Source: AWTP1-13 sp041288195 (GTDB taxonomy: Bacteria; Pseudomonadota; Alphaproteobacteria; Rhizobiales; Hyphomicrobiaceae). From it: a DNA stretch of 18,880 bases. The stretch spans positions 1 through 18,880 of the forward strand of contig JBGGME010000055.1 of assembly GCA_041288195.1 (NCBI GenBank). Direction: 5' to 3'. The notes under the pieces were generated by a model, which saw nothing but the letters and a program-made list of their open reading frames with translations, searched no databases and was not told where the DNA came from. Made by a program: the position numbers and the translations under genes. Shown here one piece after another: positions 1 to 8,100 of the stretch (position 1 is the stretch's first letter; each line of letters starts with the position of its first letter).

Positions 1-458
1 CGGACGGGCCGCGCCCATACCTGCTCCATCAGCCGGTTGATGATCTCGATGCCGGTGAGGTCGCCCTTGTGCACGGTGCGGTCGAAGGTCTGGCCGGCAA
101 AGGCCTTGCCGTGCAGCGTGCCGTCGGGATTGCGGTCGAAGAAGCAGCCGACCTCGTTCTCGAGCTCGTGCACGCGCTCGACGGCCTTGGTCACGAGCGT
201 CCAGGCGAGGTCCTGGTCGGGCAGCCACTTGCCGCCCTCGATGGTGTCCATGAAGTGGCGCTCGATGGAGTCGCCGGGGTTGAGCGCGACGTTGTAGCCG
301 CCCTGCACCATGCGCGTGCAGCCGCACTTGCCGACGAGGCCCTTGGTGGCGACCGTGATGTCGAGGCCGGGATTCGCCTGATGCGCATGCAGCGCCGCAA
401 ACAGCCCGGCGCCACCGGAGCCCAGGATCAGGATGTCGGTCTGGAGCCGTTCGAGCAT
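1..458 (-). CDS. sdhA: Succinate dehydrogenase/fumarate reductase-type flavoprotein subunit (N-terminal part, cut by window edge)
   Basis: The first 152 codons of a FAD-dependent subunit of the succinate dehydrogenase/fumarate reductase family are present; the rest lies beyond position 1. The start is ATG at 458, 9 bp after the sdhC-like stop. The protein begins with a short strand and the dinucleotide-binding loop GSGGAGL (residues 13-19). TRMVQGGYN (48-56) matches the TVxAQGG segment of SdhA/FrdA, and HKGDLTGIE falls where the family has its substrate-side loop. In canonical SdhA/FrdA a histidine just before this TxxxQGG motif is linked covalently to FAD; here that position is Cys47 (codon at 318-320). 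The active-site arginine and histidines are outside the window. Family membership is clear. Whether it oxidises succinate, reduces fumarate or acts on another substrate is open. It is the last gene seen in a Mo-enzyme/B/D/C/A operon. Confidence 0.88.
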   Translation of the reverse strand, partial: MLERLQTDILILGSGGAGLFAALHAHQANPGLDITVATKGLVGKCGCTRMVQGGYNVALNPGDSIERHFMDTIEGGKWLPDQDLAWTLVTKAVERVHELENEVGCFFDRNPDGTLHGKAFAGQTFDRTVHKGDLTGIEIINRLMEQVWARPV

Positions 459-467
459 GAGAAACTC

Positions 468-842
468 TTAGACCGCACGGGCCAGGAACGCGAGCGCGAC
501 CGCTGCCGCAACGACGAGGGCGCCGGTTGCAAGCCGCTTCTGCCCCTCGCGCCAGGGCGCATTCTCGATGACGAGCAGGCGGATGCCTCCCAGCATGTGC
601 ACGGCCAGCAGCAGCACGAGCAGCGTCTCGGCCAACTTCACGACCGGATTGGCGGTCCATTTGAGCAAGCCGTCGAGCCGTGCCTCGCCGTCGATGGCGA
701 GACCCAGCGCGAGGAAGTGCAGCGGCAGGAAGCAGGCGAGGGCGAGGCCCGAGAGGCGGTGCACGAGGGCCGCAATCCACAGGGGATCGCGGCGATGGCC
801 GCCGGTGTGCTGTCGCGGGCCGCGTTGGCTCGGCCGGTCCAT
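468..842 (-). CDS. sdhC: Succinate dehydrogenase cytochrome b-type membrane anchor, SdhC-like
   Basis: A 124-residue integral membrane protein with three predicted helices (about 22-49, 66-90 and 104-122). The motif HRLSG (28-32) is the SdhC quinone-site signature, and H82 in HMLGGIR (H-x3-G-I-R) matches the heme b ligand region of E. coli SdhC (His84). A further histidine, H42, lies 13 residues after R29 in helix 1. The start is ATG at 842, whose A overlaps the stop of the upstream anchor gene (TGATG), so the two are probably translationally coupled. Longer in-frame starts exist, but they give an arginine-rich, non-family leader. It should anchor the flavoprotein and iron-sulfur subunits to the membrane and pass electrons to or from quinone. 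The H42/H82 pair also suggests a role in binding two hemes with the partner anchor. Confidence 0.88.
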   Translation of the reverse strand: MDRPSQRGPRQHTGGHRRDPLWIAALVHRLSGLALACFLPLHFLALGLAIDGEARLDGLLKWTANPVVKLAETLLVLLLAVHMLGGIRLLVIENAPWREGQKRLATGALVVAAAVALAFLARAV

Positions 843-1168
843 CACAACACCACCGCGGCGACGGCCCTGAGCCCGAGACCGGCGAGGACGAGCCCGAATC
901 CCCACATCAGGAGGCTCGCCTGCTGGCCCCTGAGGCCCAGCCATTCGGCGGCCACGACCCTGACGCCGATGGCGCCGTGCGTGGCAGCCGCCAGCACGAA
1001 CAGCCCGTAGAACAGGCCCCAGCCGACGCTGCCGCGCGTGCGTCCCAGGATATCGGCGGCGGAGAGGCCGCGGCTAGTGGCGTAGAAGATGACGACGAGA
1101 TGCCCCAGCACCAGCGGCGCCATGATCGCCGCCGTCGCCCGCTGCAGGATGTAGAGCCGCACGTTCAT
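842..1168 (-). CDS. sdhD: Succinate dehydrogenase second membrane anchor, SdhD-like
   Basis: A 108-residue protein with three predicted membrane helices (about 8-30, 50-75 and 84-106). LQRATA at residues 8-13 matches the VRATA segment at the start of helix 1 in E. coli SdhD. H64 in HGAIGVR (H-x3-G-V-R) matches its heme ligand position (His71). H23 lies 13 residues after R10, the same spacing as R29-H42 in the neighbouring SdhC-like protein, so the two anchors look like related halves. The start chosen is ATG at 1168; an ATG at 1183 would add five residues, and neither has a clear Shine-Dalgarno sequence. The stop overlaps the sdhC-like start by one base. The 166-bp gap to sdhB upstream is filled by two GC-rich hairpins. 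Confidence 0.85.
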   Translation of the reverse strand: MNVRLYILQRATAAIMAPLVLGHLVVIFYATSRGLSAADILGRTRGSVGWGLFYGLFVLAAATHGAIGVRVVAAEWLGLRGQQASLLMWGFGLVLAGLGLRAVAAVVL

Positions 1169-1197
1169 GCGCGTGCACCGCAAGCGTCGCGCGGATT

Positions 1198-1297
1198 CCC
1201 CTCCCCCTGGTGGGGAGGGGTTAGGGGTGGGGGGACTCCCAACTGCAGCGTTCTGCCATCCCCCCCTCCCTGTCCCTCCCCCACAAGGGGGGAGGGA
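1198..1297. repeat. Pair of inverted GC-rich palindromic repeats between sdhB and sdhD
   Basis: Two related GC-rich units face each other. The first has a perfect 9-bp stem, CCCCTCCCC (1198-1206) with GGGGAGGGG (1212-1220), around a CTGGT loop. The second has a perfect 10-bp stem, TCCCTCCCCC (1273-1282) with GGGGGAGGGA (1288-1297). Read on the minus strand, the second unit has the same order as the first: stem, then a G-rich tail. The two therefore form an inverted pair that could fold into one long structure. Elements of this look are common dispersed repeats in Rhizobiales genomes; that statement is from memory. Within the operon transcript they could act as mRNA stabilisers or partial terminators, but no T-run follows on the minus strand. 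Confidence 0.75.
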
Positions 1298-1334
1298 ACG
1301 CTAGAGACACGGCGTTGCTCGCGAGACGTAGCGA

Positions 1335-2048
1335 TCACAGCTCACCCCTGATGTAGGCCTGCATGGTGCGGCGCTTGAGGCCGGCGATGGACGCGGTGGG
1401 ATTGAGCTCCTTGGGGCAGTGCTGCTGGCAGCTCTGGTGCGAATGGCAGGCGTGGCAGCCGCCGTCGGCTGCGGCAGCGGCCAGGCGGGCGCGATTGCCG
1501 GCATCGCGTACGTCGTTGACTAGCGTCCAGGCGCGGTTGAGCGCGGCGGGCCCGAGATAGTCCTCGTTCCAGCGCACCGTGTCGCAGGCCGAGTAGCACA
1601 CCGCGCAGTTGATGCACTCGACGGCTGCATCGACGGCGAGGCGAGGGGCGCTGTCGGGCGCGATCCGCTCGATCGGGTCGGCGCGCGTCTTGCTCGGAGC
1701 GAACACGCCCTTGGCGCGCTGCCACTTCTCGAAGAACGCGGCCATGTCGCAGGTAAGGTCCTTGATGACGGGCAGGTTGGCGAGCGGGCCGATCTCGAGG
1801 CGGCCATCCTCGACGACGCGCGAGACATGCGTGCGGCAGGTCCAGCGCGGGCGGCCGTTGACGGTCATGGCGCACGACCCGCACATGCCGACGCGGCAGG
1901 CGAAGCGGTAGGCGAGCGTGGGATCGGCGTTGCGCTGCACCCAGGTGACGACGTCGAGCACGGTCTGGTTGTCGCGCTGCGGCACCCTGTAGGTGCGATA
2001 GCCGCCGTCGACCTTGCCGCGCCACAGGGAGACCTGGATCGTGCTCAT
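1335..2048 (-). CDS. sdhB: Succinate dehydrogenase/fumarate reductase iron-sulfur subunit
   Basis: A 237-residue protein of normal SdhB/FrdB length. It transfers electrons from the flavoprotein to the membrane anchors through three clusters. The N-terminal ferredoxin domain has the 2Fe-2S ligands C51, C56, C59 and C71 (CRVGMCGSC followed by WTC). The C-terminal domain has C145, C148, C151 and C155 (CINCAVCYSAC), then C201, C207 and C211 in CHSHQSCQQHCPK. By the E. coli pattern, C145/148/151/211 hold the 4Fe-4S cluster and C155/201/207 the 3Fe-4S cluster. C198 is an extra cysteine. ATG at 2048 gives the natural family N-terminus; an open frame continues upstream but is antisense-like in composition. 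The gene begins 8 bp after the stop of the sulfite-oxidase-family gene, so the two are almost certainly one transcription unit. Confidence 0.94.
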   Translation of the reverse strand: MSTIQVSLWRGKVDGGYRTYRVPQRDNQTVLDVVTWVQRNADPTLAYRFACRVGMCGSCAMTVNGRPRWTCRTHVSRVVEDGRLEIGPLANLPVIKDLTCDMAAFFEKWQRAKGVFAPSKTRADPIERIAPDSAPRLAVDAAVECINCAVCYSACDTVRWNEDYLGPAALNRAWTLVNDVRDAGNRARLAAAAADGGCHACHSHQSCQQHCPKELNPTASIAGLKRRTMQAYIRGEL

Positions 2049-2056
2049 CGTCGTCG

Positions 2057-3160
2057 CTATCTCACGGTCACGTGCACGCGGTGCACGGCATTGTTGCCGA
2101 AGCCGCCGGCATCCCACGGGATATCGAGAGGCTGGGTGTCGCCGTTGACGTCGGTGGCGCGGCAGGCAAGCTCGTGCTCGCCAAGCGTTGCGTTCCACAC
2201 CCAGCGCCAGCCGCGCCAGGCGAACTTGCCTTGCGGCGGGTCGAGCTCGGCCGGCTGCCACGCGCCGTCGACTGCGACCTCGACCTTGGCAATCGGCACC
2301 CCACGACCCGACCACGCACGGCCCGCCAGCGTCACCGCACCGGCGTCCACCAGCCGGCGGCGCGTGTACCAGTCGGGGATGCCGGGCGGCACCAGCAGCG
2401 ACTTCACCCGCATATGCGTGACGGGCGTGCGCGGGCCGTCCGGCTCGGAGCGAAAGTGGTAGCCCACCGCCTGCTGGTAGCCATCGTAGGGCCTGTCCAG
2501 CGCCTCGATACGATTGAGCCACTTCACGCTCGCCATGCCGTACCAGCCGGGCACGATCAGGCGCAGGGGAAAGCCGTGCTGGGGCAGCAGCGGGGCGCCG
2601 TTCATGGCCCACACCAGCAAGACGTCGTCGCCGAGCGCTGGCTCGCGCTTCAGGCTGCGGCCATAGGCGTGCTCCTGCCCGCTGTCGAAGCCGCGATCGG
2701 CGCCGATGAAGGCGATCTCCGCCGCATCCTCGCCCAAGCCCACGCGCTCGAGCACATGCCGCAGCGGCGTGCCGGTCCATTCCGCAGTGCTCACGGCCTC
2801 GTGACCCCAGGGCATGCTCGGGTAGCGCGGGGTCATGACACCGCGGCCGTTGCCGGCGCATTCGAGCGTCACGCGCAAGGTGCGGGCCGGCAGCCGCTTG
2901 ATGTCCTCGAGGGACACCTTGGCAGGCCGCTGCACGCAGCCGACTACCTCCACCTGCCAATCGCCGCTCTCGACATAGGGTACGTCGAAATGATTGAGCA
3001 GATAGTGCATCCCGACCGGCGTCACATCGTGGCGCAGGGCCTCCAGCAGGATGCCGGAGTTGCGGTTGGCGAGGGAGACCTCGCTGGCGTAGAACGGCCC
3101 CTCGGTGTGGGGGCGGCGTTTGGTGTCGGTGAATGGATTTCCGGTCGCCATGTGGTCCAT
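2057..3160 (-). CDS. Sulfite oxidase-family molybdopterin oxidoreductase
   Basis: A 367-residue member of the sulfite oxidase/SoxC/plant SUOX fold. The molybdenum-binding domain spans roughly residues 50-245; the family's conserved Mo ligand is Cys101 in TLECAGNGR. HYLLNHFDVP (52-61) sits where the family has its RNHxxVP cofactor-binding segment. PGWYGMASVKWL is the family motif near the end of this domain. A C-terminal Mo-co dimerisation domain of immunoglobulin type follows (about 255-365). There is no heme domain, no Tat signal and no membrane helix, so it looks cytoplasmic. That is unusual for bacterial sulfite dehydrogenases, many of which are exported. The start is ATG at 3160, with ATG 3151 possible; no strong Shine-Dalgarno is seen. 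It lies 73 bp after prmB and 8 bp before sdhB. The substrate is unknown: sulfite is the family default, but the sdh context suggests a quinone-linked redox partner. Confidence 0.87.
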   Translation of the reverse strand: MDHMATGNPFTDTKRRPHTEGPFYASEVSLANRNSGILLEALRHDVTPVGMHYLLNHFDVPYVESGDWQVEVVGCVQRPAKVSLEDIKRLPARTLRVTLECAGNGRGVMTPRYPSMPWGHEAVSTAEWTGTPLRHVLERVGLGEDAAEIAFIGADRGFDSGQEHAYGRSLKREPALGDDVLLVWAMNGAPLLPQHGFPLRLIVPGWYGMASVKWLNRIEALDRPYDGYQQAVGYHFRSEPDGPRTPVTHMRVKSLLVPPGIPDWYTRRRLVDAGAVTLAGRAWSGRGVPIAKVEVAVDGAWQPAELDPPQGKFAWRGWRWVWNATLGEHELACRATDVNGDTQPLDIPWDAGGFGNNAVHRVHVTVR

Positions 3161-3233
3161 GCTTCGAGCAGCGGGTGTGGCGGGTCGCCCCGTCTGGGGC
3201 AGTCTAGCAGATAGAGGCCGTGGGAAGGTCGCG

Positions 3234-4142
3234 TCAGTGCAGGGCTGATGCCGGCAGCATGAATACCTCGCCCTCGCTTTCGGCCGTGTCGAGCCAGAGG
3301 AAGGGCATGCCGGGGTATTCGTCCTCCAGGATGGCGCGGCCGGTGCCGACCTCGACGATGAGCGAGCCCTCGGGCGTGAGGTAGTCGCCAGCCTCGGCAA
3401 GGATCCGGCGCACCAGATCGAGGCCGTCCGCGCCGCCGGAATGGGCGATCTTGGGCTCGGCCGCATACTCGGGGGGAAACGCCGCCACGGCTTGCCCGCT
3501 CACATAGGGGGGATTGGCGATGACGAGGTCGTAGCGGTTGCCAGCATGGGCGGCGAAGAGGTCCGAGCGGGACAGCCCGATCCGCTCCTCCAGGCCGTAG
3601 TCGCCGACGTTGCGGCGGGCGACGGCAAGGGCGTCCTCGGAGATGTCGCTGGCATCGATCCTTGCCTCCGGGAATGCCAGCGCGGCCAGAATGGCAAGAC
3701 AACCCGAGCCTGTGCACAACTCCAGAATGGTGCCGACCGCCGCGGGATCGTCGATCCCGAGCGGCCATTCGTCCCCGGCGGCCGATATTGCATTGCACAA
3801 TAACTCGCCGATATGGGAGCGCGGGACGATCACCCGCTCGTCGACATAAAAGGAATGGCCCCCGATCCAGGCCTCCTTCGTCAGATACGAGGCGGGCTGC
3901 CGGGTGGCGATGCGCGCCTCGATAACCGTCTGCAAACGCGCCCTTTCTTCCGGGAGAAGCCGGGCGTCGAGCCACGGATCGAGGCGATCGATCGGCAGGC
4001 TCAGGGTATGCAGGATGAGATAGGCCGCCTCGTCTGGGGCATTGCTCGTGCCGTGGCCATAAACGAGCCCGGCCGCGCCAAAGCGGCTTGCCGCATAGCG
4101 CAGCCAATCCCGCACGGTTATCAGCTCGAGTTCCGCTGCCAT
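3234..4142 (-). CDS. prmB: Ribosomal protein L3 N5-glutamine methyltransferase PrmB
   Basis: A 302-residue SAM-dependent methyltransferase that modifies a glutamine side chain, in PrmB the GGQ-like glutamine of ribosomal protein L3. The AdoMet motif I is ELCTGSGCLAI (141-151). The catalytic NPPYV motif of N5-glutamine methyltransferases is at 210-214. The segment ASYLTKEAWIGGHSFYVDER and the following VIVPRSHIGEL (104-114) are typical of PrmB rather than PrmC/HemK. Length is close to E. coli PrmB (310 residues). The start is ATG at 4142; the frame stays open to 4295, but the added residues are arginine-rich and not family-like. It is co-directional with the downstream Mo-enzyme/sdh genes with only a 73-bp gap, so read-through is possible, although the functions are unrelated. 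Confidence 0.93.
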   Translation of the reverse strand: MAAELELITVRDWLRYAASRFGAAGLVYGHGTSNAPDEAAYLILHTLSLPIDRLDPWLDARLLPEERARLQTVIEARIATRQPASYLTKEAWIGGHSFYVDERVIVPRSHIGELLCNAISAAGDEWPLGIDDPAAVGTILELCTGSGCLAILAALAFPEARIDASDISEDALAVARRNVGDYGLEERIGLSRSDLFAAHAGNRYDLVIANPPYVSGQAVAAFPPEYAAEPKIAHSGGADGLDLVRRILAEAGDYLTPEGSLIVEVGTGRAILEDEYPGMPFLWLDTAESEGEVFMLPASALH

Positions 4143-4657
4143 TGCCGTCCCATACCACAGAGGCATCGCCGAAAGCCGCTGCGAAATCAGGAGCCGGAGC
4201 AATCGGCGCCCCGACGACCTGCGAGACCACGGTCTAATCGCAGCACATTGCGGATGCAATGCATGGCGCGTGGTCCGCAAGGAATTGTCTTGCATTCGAC
4301 TAATAGCTGACTTTCACCCGATCCCATTGATCCTGGTGCCCCAAAAGTCTATCCGTTGGCCCCATATTCCGCTCAACGGTATTCTCTGCCGGTTGTTGAA
4401 TGCCCGCAGGCAGTTGGGGAGCCCCAATGACGGGGCAGAAACACGCCGGAGCTCTTGGGAATGGCAGTGATCGACCGGAGAATTGAGGTTGAAAGAGCTC
4501 CTACGTTCTGTTAGCCGCTCGCCGCGGCGATTGACAAACAAAGCCATGGACGGAAGTGGAATAACAAAAGTGTTGCCCGATGGGTTGCAATTTGGGAGTT
4601 TTTAAGTTTGAAGACCTAAACCCTGCAACATCAACATCGCAATAAGGAACCCGTGAG
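4143..4657. other. Long intergenic spacer between divergent prmB and the H-NS-like gene
   Basis: This 515-bp stretch carries no gene I can support. It appears richer in A and T than the coding DNA on either side, especially from about 4530 to 4657, where A/T runs are frequent. Small inverted repeats are present: CATTGC/GCAATG (4246-4251 and 4256-4261, loop GGAT) and TTGGGG/CCCCAA (4414-4419 and 4422-4427). A TTGACA lies at 4531-4536, but no acceptable -10 follows at 16-18 bp. The region must contain the promoters of both flanking genes. Open frames of up to 77 codons on either strand look like chance frames, with no family resemblance and no ribosome-binding sites. Confidence 0.6.
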
Positions 4658-4975
4658 ATGGCTCGCGAACTGGAACGTATGTCTTACAAGGACCTGACTG
4701 AGCTGGAGAACAAGATTCGCAAAGCGAAAGCCGGAGTTCAGGATCGCACCCGCAACCAGCTGAAGGAAAAGGTCGAGGCGATGGTAGCCTCTGCGGGCTT
4801 CAAGATGAGCGACCTTTTCGGCGGCGGTCGCGGCGGCAAGGGCCGCAAGGTCGCTGCCAAGTACGCCAACCCGGCGGATCCCACCGAAACGTGGACCGGC
4901 CGTGGCCGTATGCCGCGGTGGCTGACGGCCAAGCTGAAAGACGGCGACAAGAAGGACAAGTTCCTGATCAAGTAG
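4658..4975 (+). CDS. H-NS/HvrA-family histone-like nucleoid protein
   Basis: A 105-residue protein with the two-part H-NS layout. Residues 1-50 form a charged helical oligomerisation region. Residues from about 68 on form the DNA-binding domain with AKYANPADPTETWTGRGRMP (66-85) followed by RWL. The TWTGRGRxPRWL signature is the AT-hook-like loop that enters the minor groove of AT-rich DNA. Such proteins (HvrA in Rhodobacter, H-NS in enterics) organise the nucleoid, silence AT-rich foreign DNA or tune photosynthesis and nitrogen genes. The start is ATG at 4658 with a good Shine-Dalgarno, AAGGA at 4644-4648, 9 bp upstream. The gene stands alone: a long, relatively AT-rich leader precedes it and a strong terminator follows, so it is probably monocistronic. 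Autorepression through the AT-rich upstream DNA is plausible but not shown. Confidence 0.92.
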   Translation: MARELERMSYKDLTELENKIRKAKAGVQDRTRNQLKEKVEAMVASAGFKMSDLFGGGRGGKGRKVAAKYANPADPTETWTGRGRMPRWLTAKLKDGDKKDKFLIK

Positions 4976-4984
4976 ATCGGCATT

Positions 4985-5024
4985 ATCGGAGCGGCCGCCC
5001 ACGGGTGCCGCTCCGATGCTTTTT
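4985..5024 (+). terminator. Rho-independent terminator after the H-NS-like gene
   Basis: A perfect 11-bp stem, ATCGGAGCGGC (4985-4995) paired with GCCGCTCCGAT (5007-5017), with an 11-nt loop, followed by GC and five T residues (5020-5024). It starts 9 bp after the stop codon of the H-NS-like gene. The T-run is only on the plus side, so it should stop the plus-strand transcript and not the convergent polA message. Confidence 0.9.
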
Positions 5025-5104
5025 AAGCATCTCGACTGCAGACCTCCACTTATTTGATTTCACCCAATGCCAGCGACGCAGCCAATCGATCGCTTGCGCG
5101 ATCT

Positions 5105-8100
5105 CTAGTGCGCCGCTTCCCAATTGTCGGCGGCTTTGGCGTCGACATGCACCGGCACTCTCAGGCGCACGGCCGGCTCGGCGGCTTTCTCCATCACGCT
5201 GGCGATGGTTTTGAGCGCCTTGCCGACGTCCGCCTCCTTGCCCTCGAATACCAGCTCATCGTGCACCTGCAGCAGCATGCGCACGGAGCCGAGTTTCGCA
5301 TCCTGCAACGCGCGCGGCATCCGGATCATGGCGCGCCGGATGATATCGGCCGCCGATCCCTGGATCGGCGCATTGATGGCGGCGCGCTCCAGGAAGCCGC
5401 GCATCGATGGATTCTTGGTGTTGATCTCCGGGTAGTGCACGCGGCGGCCGAAAATCGTCTCGACGTAGCCGTTCTCGTGGGCGGATTTCTTGGTGCTTTC
5501 CATATAGTCGCGGATGCCGGGAAAGCGCTTGAAATAGGTGGCGATGTACTCGCCCGCCTCCTGCTTGGAAATGCCGAGCTGCGCCGCGAGCCCGAATGCG
5601 GAGATGCCGTAGATGATGCCGAAGTTGATGGCCTTGGCGCGCCGGCGCACCTCGGACGGCATGCCCTCGATTGCGACGCCGAACATCTCGGACGCGGTCA
5701 TGGCGTGAATGTCGAGGCCGTCCTCGAACGCTTTTCTGAGTTGGGGAATGTCGGCGACGTGGGCGAGCACACGCAGCTCGATCTGGCTGTAGTCGGCGGA
5801 GATGAGCTTGTGGCCGCGCTCGGCGACGAAGGCCGTGCGGATTTCACGGCCCTCTTTGGTGCGAATTGGAATGTTCTGCAGGTTTGGGTCGGTGGAGGCG
5901 AGGCGCCCCGTGGTGGTGGAGGCGAGCGCATAGGAGGTGTGAATGCGTCCCGTTTCCGGGTTCACGTGTTGGGGAAGCGAGTCCGTATAGGTCGAGCGCA
6001 ATTTGGCGAGCTGCCGCCACTCCAGCATGACGTTGATGAGCTTGCGTGCGTCTTCGGGCAAGTCCTCGCGCGCGGCGAGATCGTCGAGCAGGTTGGCGCG
6101 CGTCTCCCACTGGCCGGTCTTGGTCTTGCGGCCGCCCGGCAGCTTCAGGCTGTCGAACAGGAACTCGCCGAGCTGCTTTGGCGACCCTAGGTTGAACTTG
6201 TGCCCCGCAAGATCGTAGATCTCCTCCTCGAGCCGGGCGATGCGCTGGGCAAATGTCGAGGTGAGCCGCGACAGGATCGACTTGTCGACGCGGATGCCGG
6301 CGCGCTCCATGTCGCCGAGGACCGGCACCATCGGCCGCTCCAGCGTCTCGTAGACCGTGGCCATGTGCTCGGCGGCGAGCCGGGGCTTGAGCACCATCCA
6401 CAGACGTAGCGCCACGTCCGCGTCCTCGGCGGCGTACTCGGTCGCCTTGTCGAGCGGCACTTGCGCAAAGGTCTTGTCGGATTTCTTGGCGCCGGGCGCG
6501 TGCTCGAGAACCTGCGCAAACGACATGCAGGTGTGCCCCAGGTGGCGCTCCGCAAGCGTGTCGAGACCGTGCTGGCCGCGCCCACCGTCGAGCGCGTACG
6601 AGAGCAGCATGGTGTCGTCGAGCGGGGCGAGATCGATGCCGTGCCGACCGAGGACTAGGCGGTCGAACTTGAGGTTCTGGCCGATCTTGAGGATCGAAGG
6701 GTCCTCCAGCAGCGGCTTGAGGTGCTCGAGCGCATCGCGCACCGCGATTTGCTTCACCTGTGACTCGCCGAAGTCGAAGGCGTCGCTGGCGGGGCGATGG
6801 CCGAGGGGCACGTAGCAGGCCTTGCCCGGAGCTACGGCCAGCGAGAAGCCGACGAACTCGGCCTGCATGGCGTCCAGGCTCGTCGTCTCCAGGTCGAAGG
6901 CCAGCCGTCCAGCGGCGCGCGCCTCGGCGATCCAGGCCGCGAGCTGGGGGAGCTCGGTGACGATTGCGTACTGCGAGCGGTCGATCTTCTGCTTTGCGTC
7001 GCGCTGCGCTGTCGCGACCGCTGCCTGCGGCGTCGTCGCTCCCGCTGCGGGCAGCGGCTTGCCGCCGGCCTTGGGAAAGGTGGCTGACGCGCTTGCAGTG
7101 GCGGTCTCCTCGGCTGGCGCGGCCGCGGGTCGGTCGACCGGCGGCGGCACGTCGACCTTCAGGCCCTCGGCGATGCGCTTGGTCAGCGTCGAGAACTCCA
7201 TCTCGCGCAGGAAGCCCAGCAGCGCGTCGGCCTCGGGGTCGCGCACGCCGAGCATGTCGACAGGCACCTCGACCGGCACGTCGTCCTTGAGCGTGACGAG
7301 GTCGCGGGAGAGCCGGGCCTGCATGGCGAACTCGGTCAGGCGCTCGCGGCGTTTGGGCTGCTTGATCTCGCCGGCGCGGGCGAGCAGCGTATCGAGGTCG
7401 CCGTACTCGTTGATGAGCTCGGCGGCGGTCTTGACGCCGATGCCCGGCACGCCCGGCACGTTGTCGGTGGAGTCGCCGGCCAGAGCCTGCACGTCGATGA
7501 CCTTGTCCGGCGGCACACCGAACTTCTCGCGCACCTCGTCGGGCCCGATGGTCTTGTTCTTCATCGTGTCGATCATGACGAGGCCGGGCTGGACCAGCTG
7601 CATGAGGTCCTTGTCGGAGGAGACGACGGTCACGTCGCCGCCGGCAGCCAGCACGCGCTTGGCGTAGGTGGCGATGAGGTCGTCGGCCTCGTAGCCGCTC
7701 TGCTCGAGACAGGCGATGTTGAAGGCCTTGACGGCCTGGCGGATGAGCGGGAACTGGGGAACGAGCTCCTCGGGCGCCGGCGGGCGGTGCGCCTTGTAGT
7801 CCTGGTAGATCTCGTTGCGAAACGTCTTCTCGCTGTAGTCGAATATGACGGCGAGGTGAGTAGGTCCGCTAGACCTCCTGGAGTCCTGCAGCAGTTTCCA
7901 CAGCATGGCGCAAAAGCCGTGCACGGCGCCGACGGGCAGGCCGTCGGAGGGGCGCGTCAGGGGCGGCAGCGCATGGAAGGCGCGGAAGATGTAGCCCGAG
8001 CCATCGATCAGATAGACGTGGCTGCCCTTGATGACGGGAACCGGCTCGCCCGGCGGCACCGAGCAGGCGGCGGGCGGCTTGGAAGCTTTCTTCGGTTTTT

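Noticed and set aside
69..1351. Long plus-strand frames over the sdh genes
   Set aside because: They are complements of well-supported minus-strand genes, with no ribosome-binding sites and no recognisable domains.
3187..3200. Hairpin GCCCC-GTCT-GGGGC between prmB and the Mo gene as a terminator
   Set aside because: The stem is only 5 bp and no T-run follows on the minus strand.
4314..4547. 77-codon minus-strand frame in the prmB/H-NS spacer
   Set aside because: No Shine-Dalgarno, no family resemblance and mixed composition; likely a chance frame in less GC-rich DNA.
4531..4565. TTGACA as the -35 of an H-NS gene promoter
   Set aside because: No acceptable -10 at 16-18 bp; the nearest AT-rich candidates are over 20 bp away.
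5054..7667. Plus-strand frames of up to 378 codons inside polA
   Set aside because: polA is complete on the other strand with all catalytic motifs; these frames are shadows.
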